This document shows, one piece after another, positions 49,694 to 62,407 of a DNA stretch of 64,000 nt; position 1 is the stretch's first letter, and the number at the start of each line of letters is the position of its first letter. The translations under genes were made by a program, and so were the position numbers. Location of the stretch: contig MEHQ01003854.1 of NCBI GenBank assembly GCA_008828725.1, forward strand, positions 968,652 through 1,032,651, in the 5' to 3' direction. Under the pieces are notes generated by a model. It had not been told where the DNA came from. It saw only the letters and a program-made list of their open reading frames with translations, and did no database searches. Source of the stretch: Saccharina japonica (taxonomy: Eukaryota; Sar; Phaeophyceae; Laminariales; Laminariaceae).

Positions 49694-51244
49694 GCTTGGC
49701 GATATCAGTTATGATAGTTTTGAAACAGAAGAATAAAAACAAGCATGACGGGGTACTCCCTCACGGTATTGTGCACCTGTTCACTTGACTGGAATGAGGG
49801 TCTAGGTTTGCTGACTCGCGAGCGATGGTGACAGCCTACGTTTGCTTACACTCGCGAGCGATGGTTACATGTGTCTTATTGTGAGTTGTTCTCGTGACTG
49901 CATGCACTAAGCCTTGAATTGGAGCCAAGGCAGCAGCAATCTGCGCATTTGGCAGCTCGTGGCGACAGCCCTCCTTCTGCTCCACTACTTGCAAATGTGT
50001 TGTTTGTTGGAAATATATTCCTTAGCAATACAGCAGTGCAACATGGGAGATTCTGATGCACGGAGAGAGAGCTACACACGCATTTGTTTTTCGTATAATA
50101 GTAGGTTGTTTTTAAGCTTTATTTTGTGCACAGCGTGTTCCTTCATCAAATAACGAGCCAGTGAACGACGATCGCGCCAAGTGAAGTGAAAGACATTTTT
50201 TTGCCGTTATTTGACGGTGGTTTTTTGCACCCTCCTGAGATGCAATAACTCGTTTGTACGTAACTCTTAACAACCATCGGTGTTAGCCGTAGATCCGATG
50301 CACCAAACGAGCAGATGCTTTCCTACTGACGTAGAGAGCTGAGGCTTGGGGAAGAGATGAATACACAGCATGGTTCAGTCTAAACAAGATCGATCGCTAC
50401 TATTTCACCAAGAGCACGTCAAACAGCCAAGACAGCGCAGATATCGGCGATGAAACACCGTCTGTCCATCGTAAAATTATAAGATGTTTACAGCAAGCAA
50501 ACGTGAGTGAGTCGACGAGAGAAGGGTGTGATCAACCATTCGCGCCATATAAAACAGTACCGGCATCAGGTAAAGCGTGTACTTAAACATAAGCGAAAGG
50601 AAGAAAGAGGTGCCTTACCTATATACCAGGTAGCTGCTGCTAGATTTCCCAGGATCCGAGTTACGGTGTGAGACGGACGATAATTCGCGTTTACATATTG
50701 CTTGGCATGTGTTCCCGTACTGCAAATAGCAAGTGGCAGTCGAACCGAAACGACTCTAGGATGATGCCCTTTACAAAAAAAAAAAGGGCGACAGATTCCA
50801 ACCCAATACTGGTTGACTACCTGCTTGCGCTGCGGCGCGAAGCAATAAAAAAACATCACAAGTTGTACATGGAGATGAAAACAACAGTGTTTATGTTAGT
50901 CCTGGCGGAAGTCAATTTGGAGATAATTTAGTACACGAAGAGCAGCAATCATGGTCGCGCGCGACTCATTGAAGTGGGGAGAGTGTCGAAACCAGATGGA
51001 CTTCTTGTGGGAGTGACAAATATTTCAGTATTCCAAGACGGGGGGGGGGCATGGTCAAAGGTGTGTGGTCCTGTACATTGTGAACCGACCTATTAATAGT
51101 ACCATGTATCTCACCAAATACTATAATAATAGGCGCCTCCGCAGTAAAGCGACAGGGTTTTTGAGGGGGGTGGTAATGAAAAATCCCCGGCTAAAGTCTG
51201 AAAAAAACCCGACCTATTTTAAGGTATATATGAGTTTAAAATCG
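49694..51244. other. Downstream of mL46, no gene seen
   Basis: No recognisable coding sequence. A short repeat gcgagcgatggt occurs twice near 49818 and 49856. CTATTAATAG at 51090-51099. Confidence 0.4.
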
Positions 51245-51590
51245 GTCGCCCCGATGGTCTAATAATAGTGGTACCCTCGAACGCTTCTAAGAGTTGATTT
51301 ATGGAGTTCAAACCCCACGAGGATCGGACTTTTGAGTTTTTTTGCACAAAAAAAAAAAAAAAACGGAATTAACTGCGTGGGTAGGCACAATTCGATGAGA
51401 GTCGACGAGGAAAGAAAGGGCTAAAGTCTTGTCGCGATAAAAATGCAAGGCAAGAACCGTAGTGGGGGAGGAGGGAGAGGAGCATGCTTTGTGGCCCCGG
51501 ATCTGAGTTACGACCAGGAAGGAGAGAAAGGAAGGGCGAAGATAGTAAATGGGATGAGGGAAAAATAATAAAAAATGCATTCGAAGAAAA
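51245..51590 (+). mobile_element. tRNA-derived SINE, copy 3
   Basis: Head TCGCCCCGATGGTCTAATAA at about 51247, box B-like GGAGTTCAAACCCC near 51304, then a body matching the other two copies (gatgagagtcgacgagg, cgcgataaaaatgcaa, gtagtgggggagga, ctgagttacgac) and an A-rich 3' tail near 51564-51590. The head is more mutated than in copies 1 and 2. Confidence 0.7.
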
Positions 51591-51770
51591 AATACAAAAA
51601 ACCGGGTTTCAACTGGTTTCCTTGATCCTCATAACTTTGGCCCGGCGCCAGAAACCCAGCAAAACGCAGGAAGCGGGAATGGACCGTAAAAATGCATGAA
51701 ATAAAGGCCAGATCTACCCGAATTTTTCAGGGTATGGTAATTTTGGGGTGGGGATCACGAATCCGTGATG

Positions 51771-52084
51771 GGGCAGTACAAATTACCTACAAGTAACAAC
51801 CGATTTTCCTAATTGAGAATTGCCTTTCCGATGAGAATGAAAAGCGAAAATATTGGTTTTTGAATTGTAAGAGATGTACTTCCCTTACAGTCATTTTTTC
51901 ACTGTAAACTATTGCCAGTTGTGACACGGGGCAGTACAAATTACCTACAAGTAACAACCGATTTTCCTAATTGAGAATTGCCTTTCCGATGAGAATGAAA
52001 ATCGAAAATATTGGTTTTTGAATTGTAAGAGATGTAATTCCCTTACAGTCATTTTTTCACTGTAAACTATTGCCAGTTGTGACA
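51771..52084. repeat. Two tandem copies of a 157-bp unit
   Basis: Units start with gggcagtacaaattacctac at 51771 and 51928 and end ccagttgtgacac; only about three differences are visible, so the duplication is recent. Part of the unit (51951-52004) recurs inverted at 53128-53181. Confidence 0.85.
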
Positions 52085-52089
52085 CCTGT

Positions 52090-52320
52090 CGATGACAAAA
52101 AAAAAAAAAACGAAATCGGCATCGGCAGTCTCAAGATATCGAGGGTCCCAGAAAAGCTGTATTTATGGGCGAGGGACCTCGCTCATAAATGCAAATTCCC
52201 TTAAATCCTTGATTTTTCGAGCCTGTCAAGGCCGATTTCATTTTTTTTCGTGGATCGATACCTACCATCGAGGACCATATTTTCTAGGTCAAATTTTGAT
52301 CGTGGGCGAAATACAGCTCT
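52090..52320. repeat. Inverted-repeat segment with hairpins
   Basis: aaacgaaatcggc near 52118 pairs with gccgatttcatttttttt near 52232; inside it tttatgggcgagg and cctcgctcataaa (52160-52190) form a further stem. Confidence 0.5.
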
Positions 52321-52346
52321 TAAACAATTAACAAAGTACTAAAATC

Positions 52347-53120
52347 TAGGGCTGGGCCTGTAGCTCTAGCCAGTACAGTATGTACTGGCTGCGTCATATG
52401 CCAGTACACTGGACCCGACCAGTGCACTGGTGGTCACGGCTACCCCTGCCCCCCCCCGGCTGGTGAGGGGGCCCCGCCGGAGACGCCCCCGGAGGGCCCC
52501 GCTGGAGGCGCCCTGCCGGGGGCGCGTTTTTACGCGTTTTGGCTTCACTAGAGATAAACAATACTCGTAACATACGTCGTTTTTGGACCATTTCGAATGC
52601 AATTTGGTGGTAGATTGACTAAGAAATAAATAAAAAAAGAGCAAAAGCGAGCGAAGCGTATGATGGACAGGAGTGTGCGGAAATACGGCACACTGCAGCA
52701 CGCAGCCTGGGTACCGAAAAGGTGGGACACGGGTTCAAAAACGTGTTTGAAGTGTGCAATACCGAATCGCTACAATTTGCGAAATCGCGGCCTCAGAGAC
52801 GTAAAATATTTACGTACATATCCATTTATATTGTTCCAAACATGTTTACTGAGATTCTCCGCCGAAAACAAAAAAAAGACAAGAAATCCCCAAGTTATCG
52901 AGTTAATGTTATGCGAAGTAGGTCTCTTGAGCTCTACGCTGATGGCAACTGTTCTGCGTGCCCTCTCTGCTCTTTGCGCCGTGAATGTTGATGGGTCTCC
53001 GCTGTTTAACGAGGCGTTATTGTAGAACGTACGTACATCGTCAAAGTACTGGCACCCTGGCAGCCCCCTCAGCCAGTACAGTAGTACTGGCAGTACATAC
53101 TGGACCAGGGCCCAGCCCTA
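52347..53120. mobile_element. hAT-like non-autonomous element, 774 bp
   Basis: Ends TAGGGCTGGGCC and GGCCCAGCCCTA (12-bp perfect terminal inverted repeats, with further similarity around agtatgtactg). Flanked by CTAAAATC at 52339-52346 and 53121-53128, an 8-bp target duplication. The TAGGG start and 8-bp duplication are hAT features. Interior frames have no transposase domain. It lies within an older inverted-repeat sequence (arms 51951-52004 and 53128-53181). Confidence 0.85.
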
Positions 53121-53181
53121 CTAAAATCGATTTTCATTCTCATCGGAAAGGCAATTCTCAATTAAGAAAATTGGCTGTTAC

Positions 53182-54412
53182 GTCAAACACGTTTCATACC
53201 TCCATGTACTCTTGAAAATATCACAAAAATAAAATAAATCTCCCCAGCGGAGTTTTTGTCACTTTTTAAGTGGCTCGCTCTACCCTCCCTAAATCGAACA
53301 AGCGGCGTCGATGCGCGAGGTGGGCGGAAAAAAGAAAGTTCGGGAGTGCGAACCTTTTTGTTTTGCCCATTTTTTTAAGCGACGGTTTATGGGGTTCTCG
53401 AACCAATTTAATACATTTTTTTTTCCATGTCCCTTTATTTTTAGCTGGGGTAGTACTGGGGGAGACACGGATTACTTCAGCGGAAGAAACAGATTCCTGG
53501 TGAAAATAGGTAAAATAGCAACGCATGCTCCATCGGAAACCTTGAAAGCAGGAGGGATACCTGGTTCAGGACACTGCCTCACGCGTTATGAATGGACCGG
53601 ACCCCCTTTAGACACGTAAATTTGATACTCGTGCATGAAACAGAACACTTATACGAGGTACGAGTACACATGACGCAACGAAAAACATACCAGGTGTTAA
53701 ATAAAACATGACCAAATCAGAAAACTGCGCACATGGAAATCTCTTTCAGTTTTCAAAGAATAGATGAGGGGATACAAAGCGGCAATTTTGCGACGAGAAC
53801 ATCGTGGCAGCGAGGATCCGTGTTTGGAAGGCGATGACACGGCCTCATCATCACACGCCCCCCTTTGGACTGAAAGGCAAAGACAACATGCATGCGAGGC
53901 GACACGAAAAAAAATATCCCCTCTTGTGACAGAGCATCGCAGTAGTCAAAGGAATGGGGAGGACACATAAATAAAACAGTCCCATTTTGTGACTAGAGCA
54001 CCATGGCCGTGAATGGAATGGGGAGGATAAGCGTCCACGACATTTGTCGTAGTACGCCGCCTCTTTGCGCTATCGTTACGAGCGCATGTGGGGAAAGAGC
54101 AAAACAGCCGACTTGAGGCAAATTCTTCATTGAAAGCTGTTGAGAAATTTCCGTACACCCTAATTCAGCGTAGACGAAGGGGAAAGAGATAAAACAGCAA
54201 CTCTCACTACTGAGGCAGTAAACAGACACATCACGCCATATTCCTTATACTCTTGACGTGGAAAGGGTGAGACCGCCGCTTGCAGCGGATGACAGCCAAT
54301 TCCAGTATCCCTGGCAAGTCCTGCTATTTTACAGACGCCGTCTTACGGCGACTTAAGCAAACGCGGGGGAATCGTCAAGGTTGGGCATGATACGAGTACG
54401 CCCTAGTAGCAT
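53182..54412. other. 3' side of AHCY, no gene recognised
   Basis: Unrecognised sequence. Loose repeats of ggaatggggaggac and ggggaaagagcaaaacagc occur between 53930 and 54200. Confidence 0.4.
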
Positions 54413-57400
54413 CTAGTAACGGTAGGTGTCGGGCTTGAAGGGGCCCTCCTTCTTGACCGAAATGTAATCCGCTTGCTCAGTGGACAGCTCGGTGAGCTCC
54501 ACCTGCAGCGCGGCGAGGTGCAAGCGGGCCACCTTTTCGTCAAGAAGCTTGGGGAGCACGTACACGTGTCCGCGAGCGTACTTGCCGGAATCCTTCTCCT
54601 TCCACAACTCGAGCTGAGCGAGCGTCTGGTTCGTGAAGGAGGCGGACATCACGAACGAAGGGTGGCCAGTGGCACAGCCCAAGTTGAGCAGGCGCCCCTC
54701 GGCGAGGAGGATGATACCATGCCCGTCCTCGAAGACGAACTTGTCCACCTGGGGCTTGATGTTGATCTGCTTCGTGGTTGCAACGAGGCCGGCGAGGTCG
54801 ATCTCGTTGTCGAAGTGACCGATGTTGCCGACGATGGCGTTGTTCTTCATCTGGGCCATGTCACCGGCCATGATGATACCCTTGTTTCCGGTGGTGGTGA
54901 TGAAGATGTCTCCCGTGGCCAAGACAGAGGTGAGCTTCACAACGCGGAAGCCTTCCATCGCAGCCTGTATAATACGTAACGGAATCGCGGTACAAGTAAA
55001 TACACGAGGGACGATTCAAGTTAGGCACAAGCAGAAGCGAAGTCACTTGCTTGCCGAAGCATACACATTACGTGCGATCACATATATCATTTAGTGGTGG
55101 ATATCGAGCGATAATCGAATATGACATATACTTCGAACACACCACACCGCTGAACAAAAAATCACGTTCGTCAATTTAAACTCGTATTTTAATTTCTCAA
55201 CAGATGGTTGTTGACACTGCGTATCACAGGCGTCGGAAACAAGATGCTTCCATTATAACAGCATATTATTCGGAATACATTACACGCATAAAGGCAGGGA
55301 AGAGGAGGGCTTTTCGAGTGTGTTTGTTACCATATTTAGATACGAAACAGTTTTGGGTTTTTGGCCGTCACAACCAAATCGTGTACCTGGTAAGCGAGTA
55401 GTGTATATACTGCTCGTTCAATAACGCCATACTGTATAATATGTGTGCAAGTATAACATACATGTGAGACTCTATAATATTAGCTTTTGTGCAACCTTGT
55501 ATTTTTTCACATGTGACTTCGAGCCCCGGCATGCGCTCCTTTGGACTTTATAAAAACATTTTTCTTCCAAGTTTTAGTACTTTAGTATTCGTAGTGTACC
55601 TGGTATTTGATATTAGGAAGTTCTGGTTCACGAAATAATTTGCGCCAAAAAGTGGCTTATATTCTGACTACGTAATTTGCTTGTATATACGCATGTCTTT
55701 CATGTTTGAGCAGACCAGGAATAATATGTGTTGACTGTACGAATCATATGCTTGACCACTAATTGCTTGATGGGCTGTTTTTCAGGTAGTTCTTGCGTCA
55801 CACCCCCAGGCACGTCCCGTGTTCAACTAAAACATTTCAAGCTCCGAGATGGAAATTTCGTGGAAACTCATACTTTGCAAGCGTCATCTTGATGTGTTGT
55901 TTCGATCGCGCGTGTTTTGTGCTGCGGGGTGTGTATCAGGGTGTAAAATAGGCCCTCACGGCGATGTGCGACTCCCCGCAGGAGCCTTTGGAGGCCGCTT
56001 TTTTTTTTTTACCATGTACCAGGTATGCGTCAATATATTAAAATGTGCGTCTAATCCGCTCGGTTATCCTCTTATATACGTGGTGCCGGCTGCCTTAAAA
56101 TGTTTTGCATTTTGCGAAGAAACAAGGACAAAATTACGGTAAAAAAGCACCAGACATATCGTCAGCAGATGTGAGGTGCTTGAATAGGCGCCACATGCCA
56201 CAGTGTTCCTGGCCTGGTTTGACTGGAACGTCCTCAGGCATAGGAAAACGGCAACAGTTTCAATCGAATTCTCAAAAGAAGTAAAGTACTCTGATGCCAT
56301 CTGAGACGAAATCTTTGTAGAGCAGTACAGGACACATTACTACGTACAACATAAAAAATCAGATACGGTACTCGTACCGGTGTACGTTTCCAGAAAACTA
56401 CAACCCGAGAGCCGTTTTAGGCACCCTTTCTCGTATGAAAGCAGGCCTGTGGAACAAGAGTAATTATGTTTCACACGTATATACTGCTGTTAGTGTTGGA
56501 TATCGGAGAATCGAGTGCGATGCGATACCGATGAAGACAAACGACGGGATAGGTACCATATTTGACACCAGGGTACACCAAATCTTTTGTTTTATGAACA
56601 ACACGGGGATGCCAAGAGATGGAGGATAAAACAAATTCAGTACGATATACAAAGCTGTCTGGGCAGGGACTACTGGTACAATTCACGCTGGCCGCTGTGT
56701 GCACTCAACCAAGTAGGTGGAACAGTACGTAGTGTGAAGCAGAAAGAGAGCAGAGGACGCTCACGACTTGGTGCAATGAGCGACTTGCAAATGCCAAGAG
56801 CTCAGCAGTGATGCAAAAAATCTATGCATCGCTAATCCTGCCATTACTTTGAAGTACTCCAGTTGCCCCCCCGAAATGATTTTGCTTCAATTTCCAATTG
56901 TGGGACTATACGCATAATGATTTCGGCATAAAATGGGATATCAATTTTTCGGAGCGGTGCACATATATTTAGTGAAAGTACATTTTATACTCGAAGCATA
57001 CTATGTAGGCTTATCGAGAGTATTTTGGTACTTCGAGTATGCTCGTAGGACCAACAGACGAAATCTGTACTTGGCAGTAATCGCAGTACATGACCCTGAA
57101 CTATTTGTTCAGCAGTTCCACATTATTAACCCCCAAATACTGCCAGTATGGCTGTATCCGCAGTACCCCCGCAGTACATGAAACCCCAAATACTGCGAGT
57201 ACACCGAGTACTGGTGTATGTAAATGTCTACAGCAGTAGTCTATATGGATGGCCAACATACTACAGTAGATCTCTCGTACGAGTATTCATAAAAGGAAAA
57301 AGGCGCGAAACCATTATCTTGGCCAATCGTTACGAAAGCACAAAACGGGTGAAAAGAAGCCGTTCCAGGTTCCAGAGGCAACGAACGAACAAACGCGTGC

Positions 57401-58731
57401 AGTGGAAGACTACGGAGTATGATACTACTGCTGTAGCTATACGAACGTACTCGGGACAACGGCAGCGGAATTATTGAAAACCCTGCAAGACGATTTCGGA
57501 TCTTGCCAAAACGTATTACGCTAATAATGCCCACCTGGAGAGCGCAGATGGGGTCGACTTCAGTGACGTGGACGATGGCGCCGGCGGCCTTCATGGCCTG
57601 GGCGCAACCCTTGCCGACATCACCGTAGCCACAGATAACCGCGCTCTTGCCGGCGATCATGACGTCCGTGGCGCGGCACAGGCCATCGGGGAGGGAGTGC
57701 TTGCAGCCGTAAAGGTTGTCGAACTTCGACTTGGTGACCGAGTCGTTCACGTTGATGGCAGGGAACAGCAGGCTCTCGTCCTTCTCCATGAGATAGAGGC
57801 GGTGCACGCCGGTGGTGGTCTCCTCGGAAACACCCACGCAGCGGGCCGCCAGCTCGTGCCAGCGCCTGGGAGTCTTGGGCAGCTCGCGCTTGATGATGGT
57901 CAGAATCAATTTGAACTCCTGGTTGTCGCCCGCAGATTCGGGGTCGGGCAGCGTGCCGTCAGCCTCGTAGGCGTTCTCGGCCTTGAACCCCTCGTGGATG
58001 AGCAGGGTCATGTCACCACCGTCGTCGACGATGATGTCGGGGCCGGTGCCCTTGGCGTCCGCCTCGGGCCAGGTGAGGGCGTTGAGGGTGCACTCCCAGT
58101 ACTCCTCGAGCGACTCTCCCTTCCACGCGAAAATCGCGGCGGATTCATCGCGGGCCATGGCGGCCGCAGCGTGGTCCTGAGTGGAGAAGATGTTGCACGA
58201 GCACCAACGGAGGTCGGAACCGAGCGCCTTGAGGGTCTCGATGAGAACAGCCGTCTGGATGGTCATGTGCAGGGACCCAGAGACACGCGCACCCTGGAGG
58301 TGGCCAGGGAACTCCTCGCGGCAGGACATGAGTCCAGGCATCTGCAGTTACACGTGGCGGGGAACAAAGAAGACGTGGCGAAAAACGGACCGCGGAACGG
58401 GGCGGGTGTGAAATTCCATGTGCATGTGTCTGCAAAAGCAACGCGTCCACTTATGAAGCACATCGTTATCATCACAATAGCTCAGCCGGAGTCAGGTACA
58501 GCTGCCTTTGCTCACGGCAACGTTTACGACGGGCTGTCTGGGGACTAGCTGGCAAGCACGTTTATCGTATCAAACCAGGTGTCTTGTGATATCATAGAGG
58601 AAACATCAGAAACGTTTGCAAAGCTGTGTCGTCCACCGGTTTGCGCTTACCTCTAGCTCAGCGATGTCGATCTCCCGGCGACCGAAGTCAGCCAAGGAGA
58701 TGTCAGCCACGCGGTAGTCTCCCTCACTCAT
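54413..58731 (-). CDS. AHCY: S-adenosylhomocysteine hydrolase (adenosylhomocysteinase)
   Basis: Three exons on the - strand: 58651-58731, 57535-58341 and 54413-54964, all GT-AG and in phase 0, giving 479 residues. The enzyme reversibly splits S-adenosylhomocysteine into adenosine and homocysteine, keeping methyl-transfer reactions going; it is cytosolic/nuclear, NAD-dependent and usually tetrameric. The start is the ATG at 58731 ([20 protein letters not shown]), the usual N-terminus. Exon 2 begins [11 protein letters not shown] and has [32 protein letters not shown], the catalytic [15 protein letters not shown] (Lys and Asp about residues 231 and 235) and the NAD-binding GYGDVGKG (about 265-272). 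Exon 3 opens AAMEGFRV and has [11 protein letters not shown], ending [10 protein letters not shown] with the Lys and Tyr that contact NAD of the neighbouring subunit. The insert around [20 protein letters not shown] matches the longer form seen in plants and many protists. No lesions. Confidence 0.96.
54965..57534 (-). other. AHCY intron 2, 2.6 kb
   Basis: The donor on the - strand is CTCCAG|GTGGGC at 57535/57534, the acceptor TATACAG|GCTGCG at 54965/54964. Contains three TACC(A/T)GGTA motifs (near 55384, 55598 and 56017) and a TACTCGGAGTA-family repeat copy. No gene inside was recognised. Confidence 0.9.
56840..57215. repeat. TACTCGGAGTA-type dispersed repeat, copy 3
   Basis: Homologous to 13681-13950: gtgggac.at, aaaatgggat.t.aatt, cggtgcaca, cgagagtattttggt, then gcagtac/ctgcgagtac motifs. 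More diverged than copies 1 and 2. Confidence 0.6.
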
Positions 58732-60167
58732 GATGAAAAAAGCAAGAGAAGTGACTTTCGCTAGAGATGTGCGGTGTCGAGTCGAGGTGTTCTGGTTCTG
58801 CGGGGATCGGGTGTCGAAGGCCACGCGTGCTCGTTCTCGTGGAGGCGGTTGTTCTAAAGGGGATAACCTTGTGAGTCCCCCTGATTCCGTTTTATTTTAG
58901 TTCGTATGTACCATATTAAATAAACAGCAAATGAAAAACTCAGCCCATGAGCTGGATTGGCCGCATCACGACGCGACTGGGACTTGGGGGAGCCACTAGC
59001 AACTCAAGAGGGATAGCAAGGGAACGGTTGTCCATCATCCTGGCCCATCAACGGGGAGATATTTTGCTTGAGGGTGTCGACCTGGAGCAATTGCAAGCAG
59101 AGGTTCTCCAATGCGTGAAGGTGTGATGAAGGTGCTTTGTTTTCCATACCGAAAGCTGCATATAAAAAACATACGTACGTGATTGTTGTTGTTGTTGTTG
59201 TCTTCACATTAAAAACCGTGCCGGTCTCTCTATCCAGTACCTCCATCTGTCCGTACTAATCCAACACTTGACACGGTCGATTCCCGTGGTCACAGGCTAA
59301 CTTACCCAAAAAAGGTATACCAGGTACTGAAATAGAAGTGGAACCCGAAGGGTCCGCAAAGCGATCAAAGCCAGTCAAAAACAGATAGTCTGGAGCCCTC
59401 CGCTCCCCTCTACACGCTATGTGAAGCTGGTGTTGTTTTTTTCCATTTTTTTTACGAGTCACGAATCATGATTAATATGTACAAGGGCTCCGCATGGGTG
59501 CCGGCATTCGCCGGCACAATCCCTCCGCACTCAAAACACACCAGAACCACAGCAGCACGGCGATCAGTACTAACTCAATAGCAGTTGACGACGAAACAAA
59601 CTCCCACGCGTTAGTCCAAAACTCTCCCGCTTCTGTAGATGCCGGGTTTGTGGAAATCGTGCAGTACACCCCTCACGATCATAATCGCAAAAACACGACA
59701 TTAAGACGGAAATCCATAAAAAAAATGGAGGCCCAAACGTCACCGCTACAATACGTTTTTTTTAGCTGTACGCAAACAAAAGCCTCGGTCGCTTCGCTCC
59801 CTCGCGCTAGCATTTGGGCTTCGAATGAGTTTAACTGTGCCATAGGAGGTACCTGGTAAGGCCCTAAACGTGCAGCCCAGCATTAGTTGCACTTACATAT
59901 ACGACGCACAGCAGTACATATCATATGCTGATACCGTCGCTCGCCGCGCGTCGCTCGCGCATCGCAGCTAGCTCACTAATGTTTTGGCGCGATTGGGGAG
60001 CCTTCGTTACCATATCATCAAATAGCTTTGACGTTTTGGCCCCTATCGTCAGCCGCTTCGCGGCCTCGATCGGTCGCGGACTCGGTCGCGGACTCGGTCG
60101 TCCGCCGTCGCACTTCGTTGGTTCGTTCGCTCGATTGTTGATAGTCGGGTCGATCGGTAGTTTATTG
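58732..60167. other. Upstream of AHCY, no gene recognised
   Basis: Presumed promoter side of AHCY. Contains a GTT run near 59184, TACC(A/T)GGTA near 59316 and 59849, and a GC hairpin at 59478. Open frames near 59494 and 59925 carry no domain. Confidence 0.35.
59478..59516. repeat. GC-rich hairpin next to TACAAGGG, site 5
   Basis: tacaagggctccgcatgggt followed by gccggcattcgccggca; about 36 bp are identical to site 6 at 63853. Confidence 0.65.
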
Positions 60168-60401
60168 ATTATCTTTCGAATTGCATGTCATTATCGTTTT
60201 TCTGGGGTAGGGAGAGAGAGAGTTCTCCTTCTCGGCCAGACACACCTATCGCAGCCTCCTGCAATCCCTATGCATCTCGCCCATACATCTACCGTCTCTC
60301 TCCCTGATTACGATACCAGCCGGCGTTCCTTAATCCATTACCGCCTACAGTCGTCTCGGATGACCAAGCCTCCGAATGGTACCGTACCATTCGACTCCTC
60401 C
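60168..60401. repeat. Direct duplication, copy 1
   Basis: About 234 bp from attatctttcgaattgc to accattcgactcctcc, recurring at 60840-61071 with small indels and substitutions. An open frame passes through copy 1 (59925-60440), but the copies do not preserve a frame. Confidence 0.75.
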
Positions 60402-60839
60402 GATTTAACTCAAGCATTCAATAAAGACAAAAATAAATAATAAAATACCAAACACCTGCTACTTCTACCTCTCTCCGTCCCCCCCCCCTCACCCTTAGAA
60501 AGAAAAACGGGGGCGGGGGGGTGGGAAATAAAGGCTCAAGCGTTAGTCTTCGTTGGCTAGCCAACCGACCTCCTGATGTCTGCCTACTTTTCCCTCAAGA
60601 CACCCCTCTGACTCGCTGGTGATCGGCGTCGGTGTGCCAACGCGTGCGCTCGTAACATACTACTGCTGTACTGGATATTTAGGGTCCCAGTGTCCAAAAC
60701 ATATCTACTATTCTATGATCCCCGATACCCGAAGCTGACATGCCAAATTATCTAAAGGTACAACAAACAACGGTTGGTTCCTTGACACTCCGGTAGCGGA
60801 GGCCGATACTGCGTGTACGAACAAACCTATCCGTTTTGT

Positions 60840-61071
60840 ATTATCTTTCGAATTGCGTTGTCATTATCATTTTTCTGGGTTGTGGGAGAGAGAGTTCTCT
60901 TCTCGGCCAGACACACCTATCGCAGCTTCCTGCAATCTCCTATGCATATCGCCCATACATATACCGTCTCTTTCTCCCTAATACGATACCAGTCAGGTTC
61001 CTAACAATTACCGCCTACAGTCGTCTCGGATGACCAAGCCTCCGAATGGTACCGTACCATTCGACTCCTCC
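60840..61071. repeat. Direct duplication, copy 2
   Basis: Second copy of 60168-60401, 672 bp downstream, same orientation. Confidence 0.75.
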
Positions 61072-61330
61072 AACTCCGAGGTAATTTGAGACTACTGTTG
61101 CAGTACGCTAGTTGGCATTGCCTACCCCAGGCTGTACCTTTCCCCGGGTGCCTCTCGTTTCCTTCGCTTGTCCAACGATAGATAGCGTACGTGGCACCCT
61201 GCTCAAACCCCCATACCAGGTATGTTATTATTCTTATACGCTTTGTACGCGTCGGAATTCCACCTCCCTACTCTTTTTATCCCTTGTTCCAATATGTATC
61301 TTACGGTCGAAAGCGCCCTCCNAACAACAG

Positions 61331-62091
61331 TTAAGGGCCGTTCCTAACGAACAAAAAAAATCACGATTCGTGACGTTTTGGCATGACAAAATATCACGAT
61401 TCGTGAGATTTCTTTCCTAACGCAAATAGGTGATTTTTCGTCACGTTTCGTGATATTTTCAAATTGTCAAAAATCCGATATTTCAAATCCAACGGTATTT
61501 GAGGGTGGGGCCAACTCTCGCAGGTAGGTGACGGCCAGGCCGTGCCAGGCCGGCCGCGCCCGACCCGGCCCGTGATTCAATTCGCTGCCCAAGGTCTGAC
61601 CCGGCCTGTGATATTCCAACCTCAAGTGCCATCGGCCAAGCCAGGTCCGCGCGAGGTTCCAATACTCTCTGACATGTCGTCTGCCCTGCTTGGCCCGTGA
61701 GATTTTCAGATTATTTTTGCTTTTTCTCCACGCTCGTGTCTCCTCCGCCTCGAGATTTGGAGGCCACATCGTGCTCGTTAGTCCGCACCCAGCAGTGTCT
61801 TTAGGCAGCCGCTCGCTGTCCACAATCGTCGTACGAAGCAGGGTCTGCCATGCCCCTATACCGGCCATCGGATACCGTTGGTGTCGGGTGGGTTACGTAG
61901 TGCCTTGATCAGGCGTATTTCGAGCCACGACAAAATGTCATGAATCGTGATTTTGTTTTTTTAAGGAAATTGTAAAAAAAATGATGTCGTGATTCGTGAG
62001 GTTTTTGTCGTGAATCATGACAAAAAAAATCACGATTCGCGACAAAACCTCACGAATCGTGATTTTTTTCGTTCGTTAGGAATGGCCTTAA
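61331..62091. mobile_element. TIR element bounded by TTAA
   Basis: Left end TTAAGGGCCGTTCCTAACGA, right end CGTTAGGAATGGCCTTAA, with about 45 bp of terminal inverted repeat that includes aaaaaatcacgattcgtga. Additional ctcacgaatcgtgat / atcacgattcgtgag motifs repeat in both orientations near each end. TTAA at both boundaries fits either a TTAA target duplication (piggyBac-like) or a 3-bp TAA/TTA duplication (PIF/Harbinger-like); the superfamily cannot be decided. No transposase frame. A diverged relative is at 27130-27725. Confidence 0.7.
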
Positions 62092-62407
62092 TAATAGTTA
62101 CCAGGTACAAAGTACTGCTGTTTTGTACGTACGATGTAGCGAGCAGCTGGTCTGTAGCACTGCTGCTGCTGCAGTAGTATGTACTGCTGTACAGCAGCAC
62201 TACTGTGGTTGTAGTGTATAGTGCTGTAGATACGAGTAGTCTGCTCCGACACGAGAGTCAGAGAAGGATTGAGACCCCCTCCCCGTTGCCGCCAGCTTTG
62301 AAATATCTCGACTATATCCACGCGCAACCGCTTGCTCGGCACGAAGTGTTTTCGCCGCACGACCAAAACTGAGCCCGACACCGGGACCGCGACTGGTGCA
62401 TTTCTGA

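Noticed and set aside
57568..58548. 326-codon + strand frame opposite AHCY exon 2
   Set aside because: Shadow of the strongly GC-rich AHCY coding strand; the - strand product is unmistakable.
59925..60440. 171-codon + strand frame as a gene
   Set aside because: It runs through a segment duplicated at 60840-61071, where the frame is broken, and has no domain.
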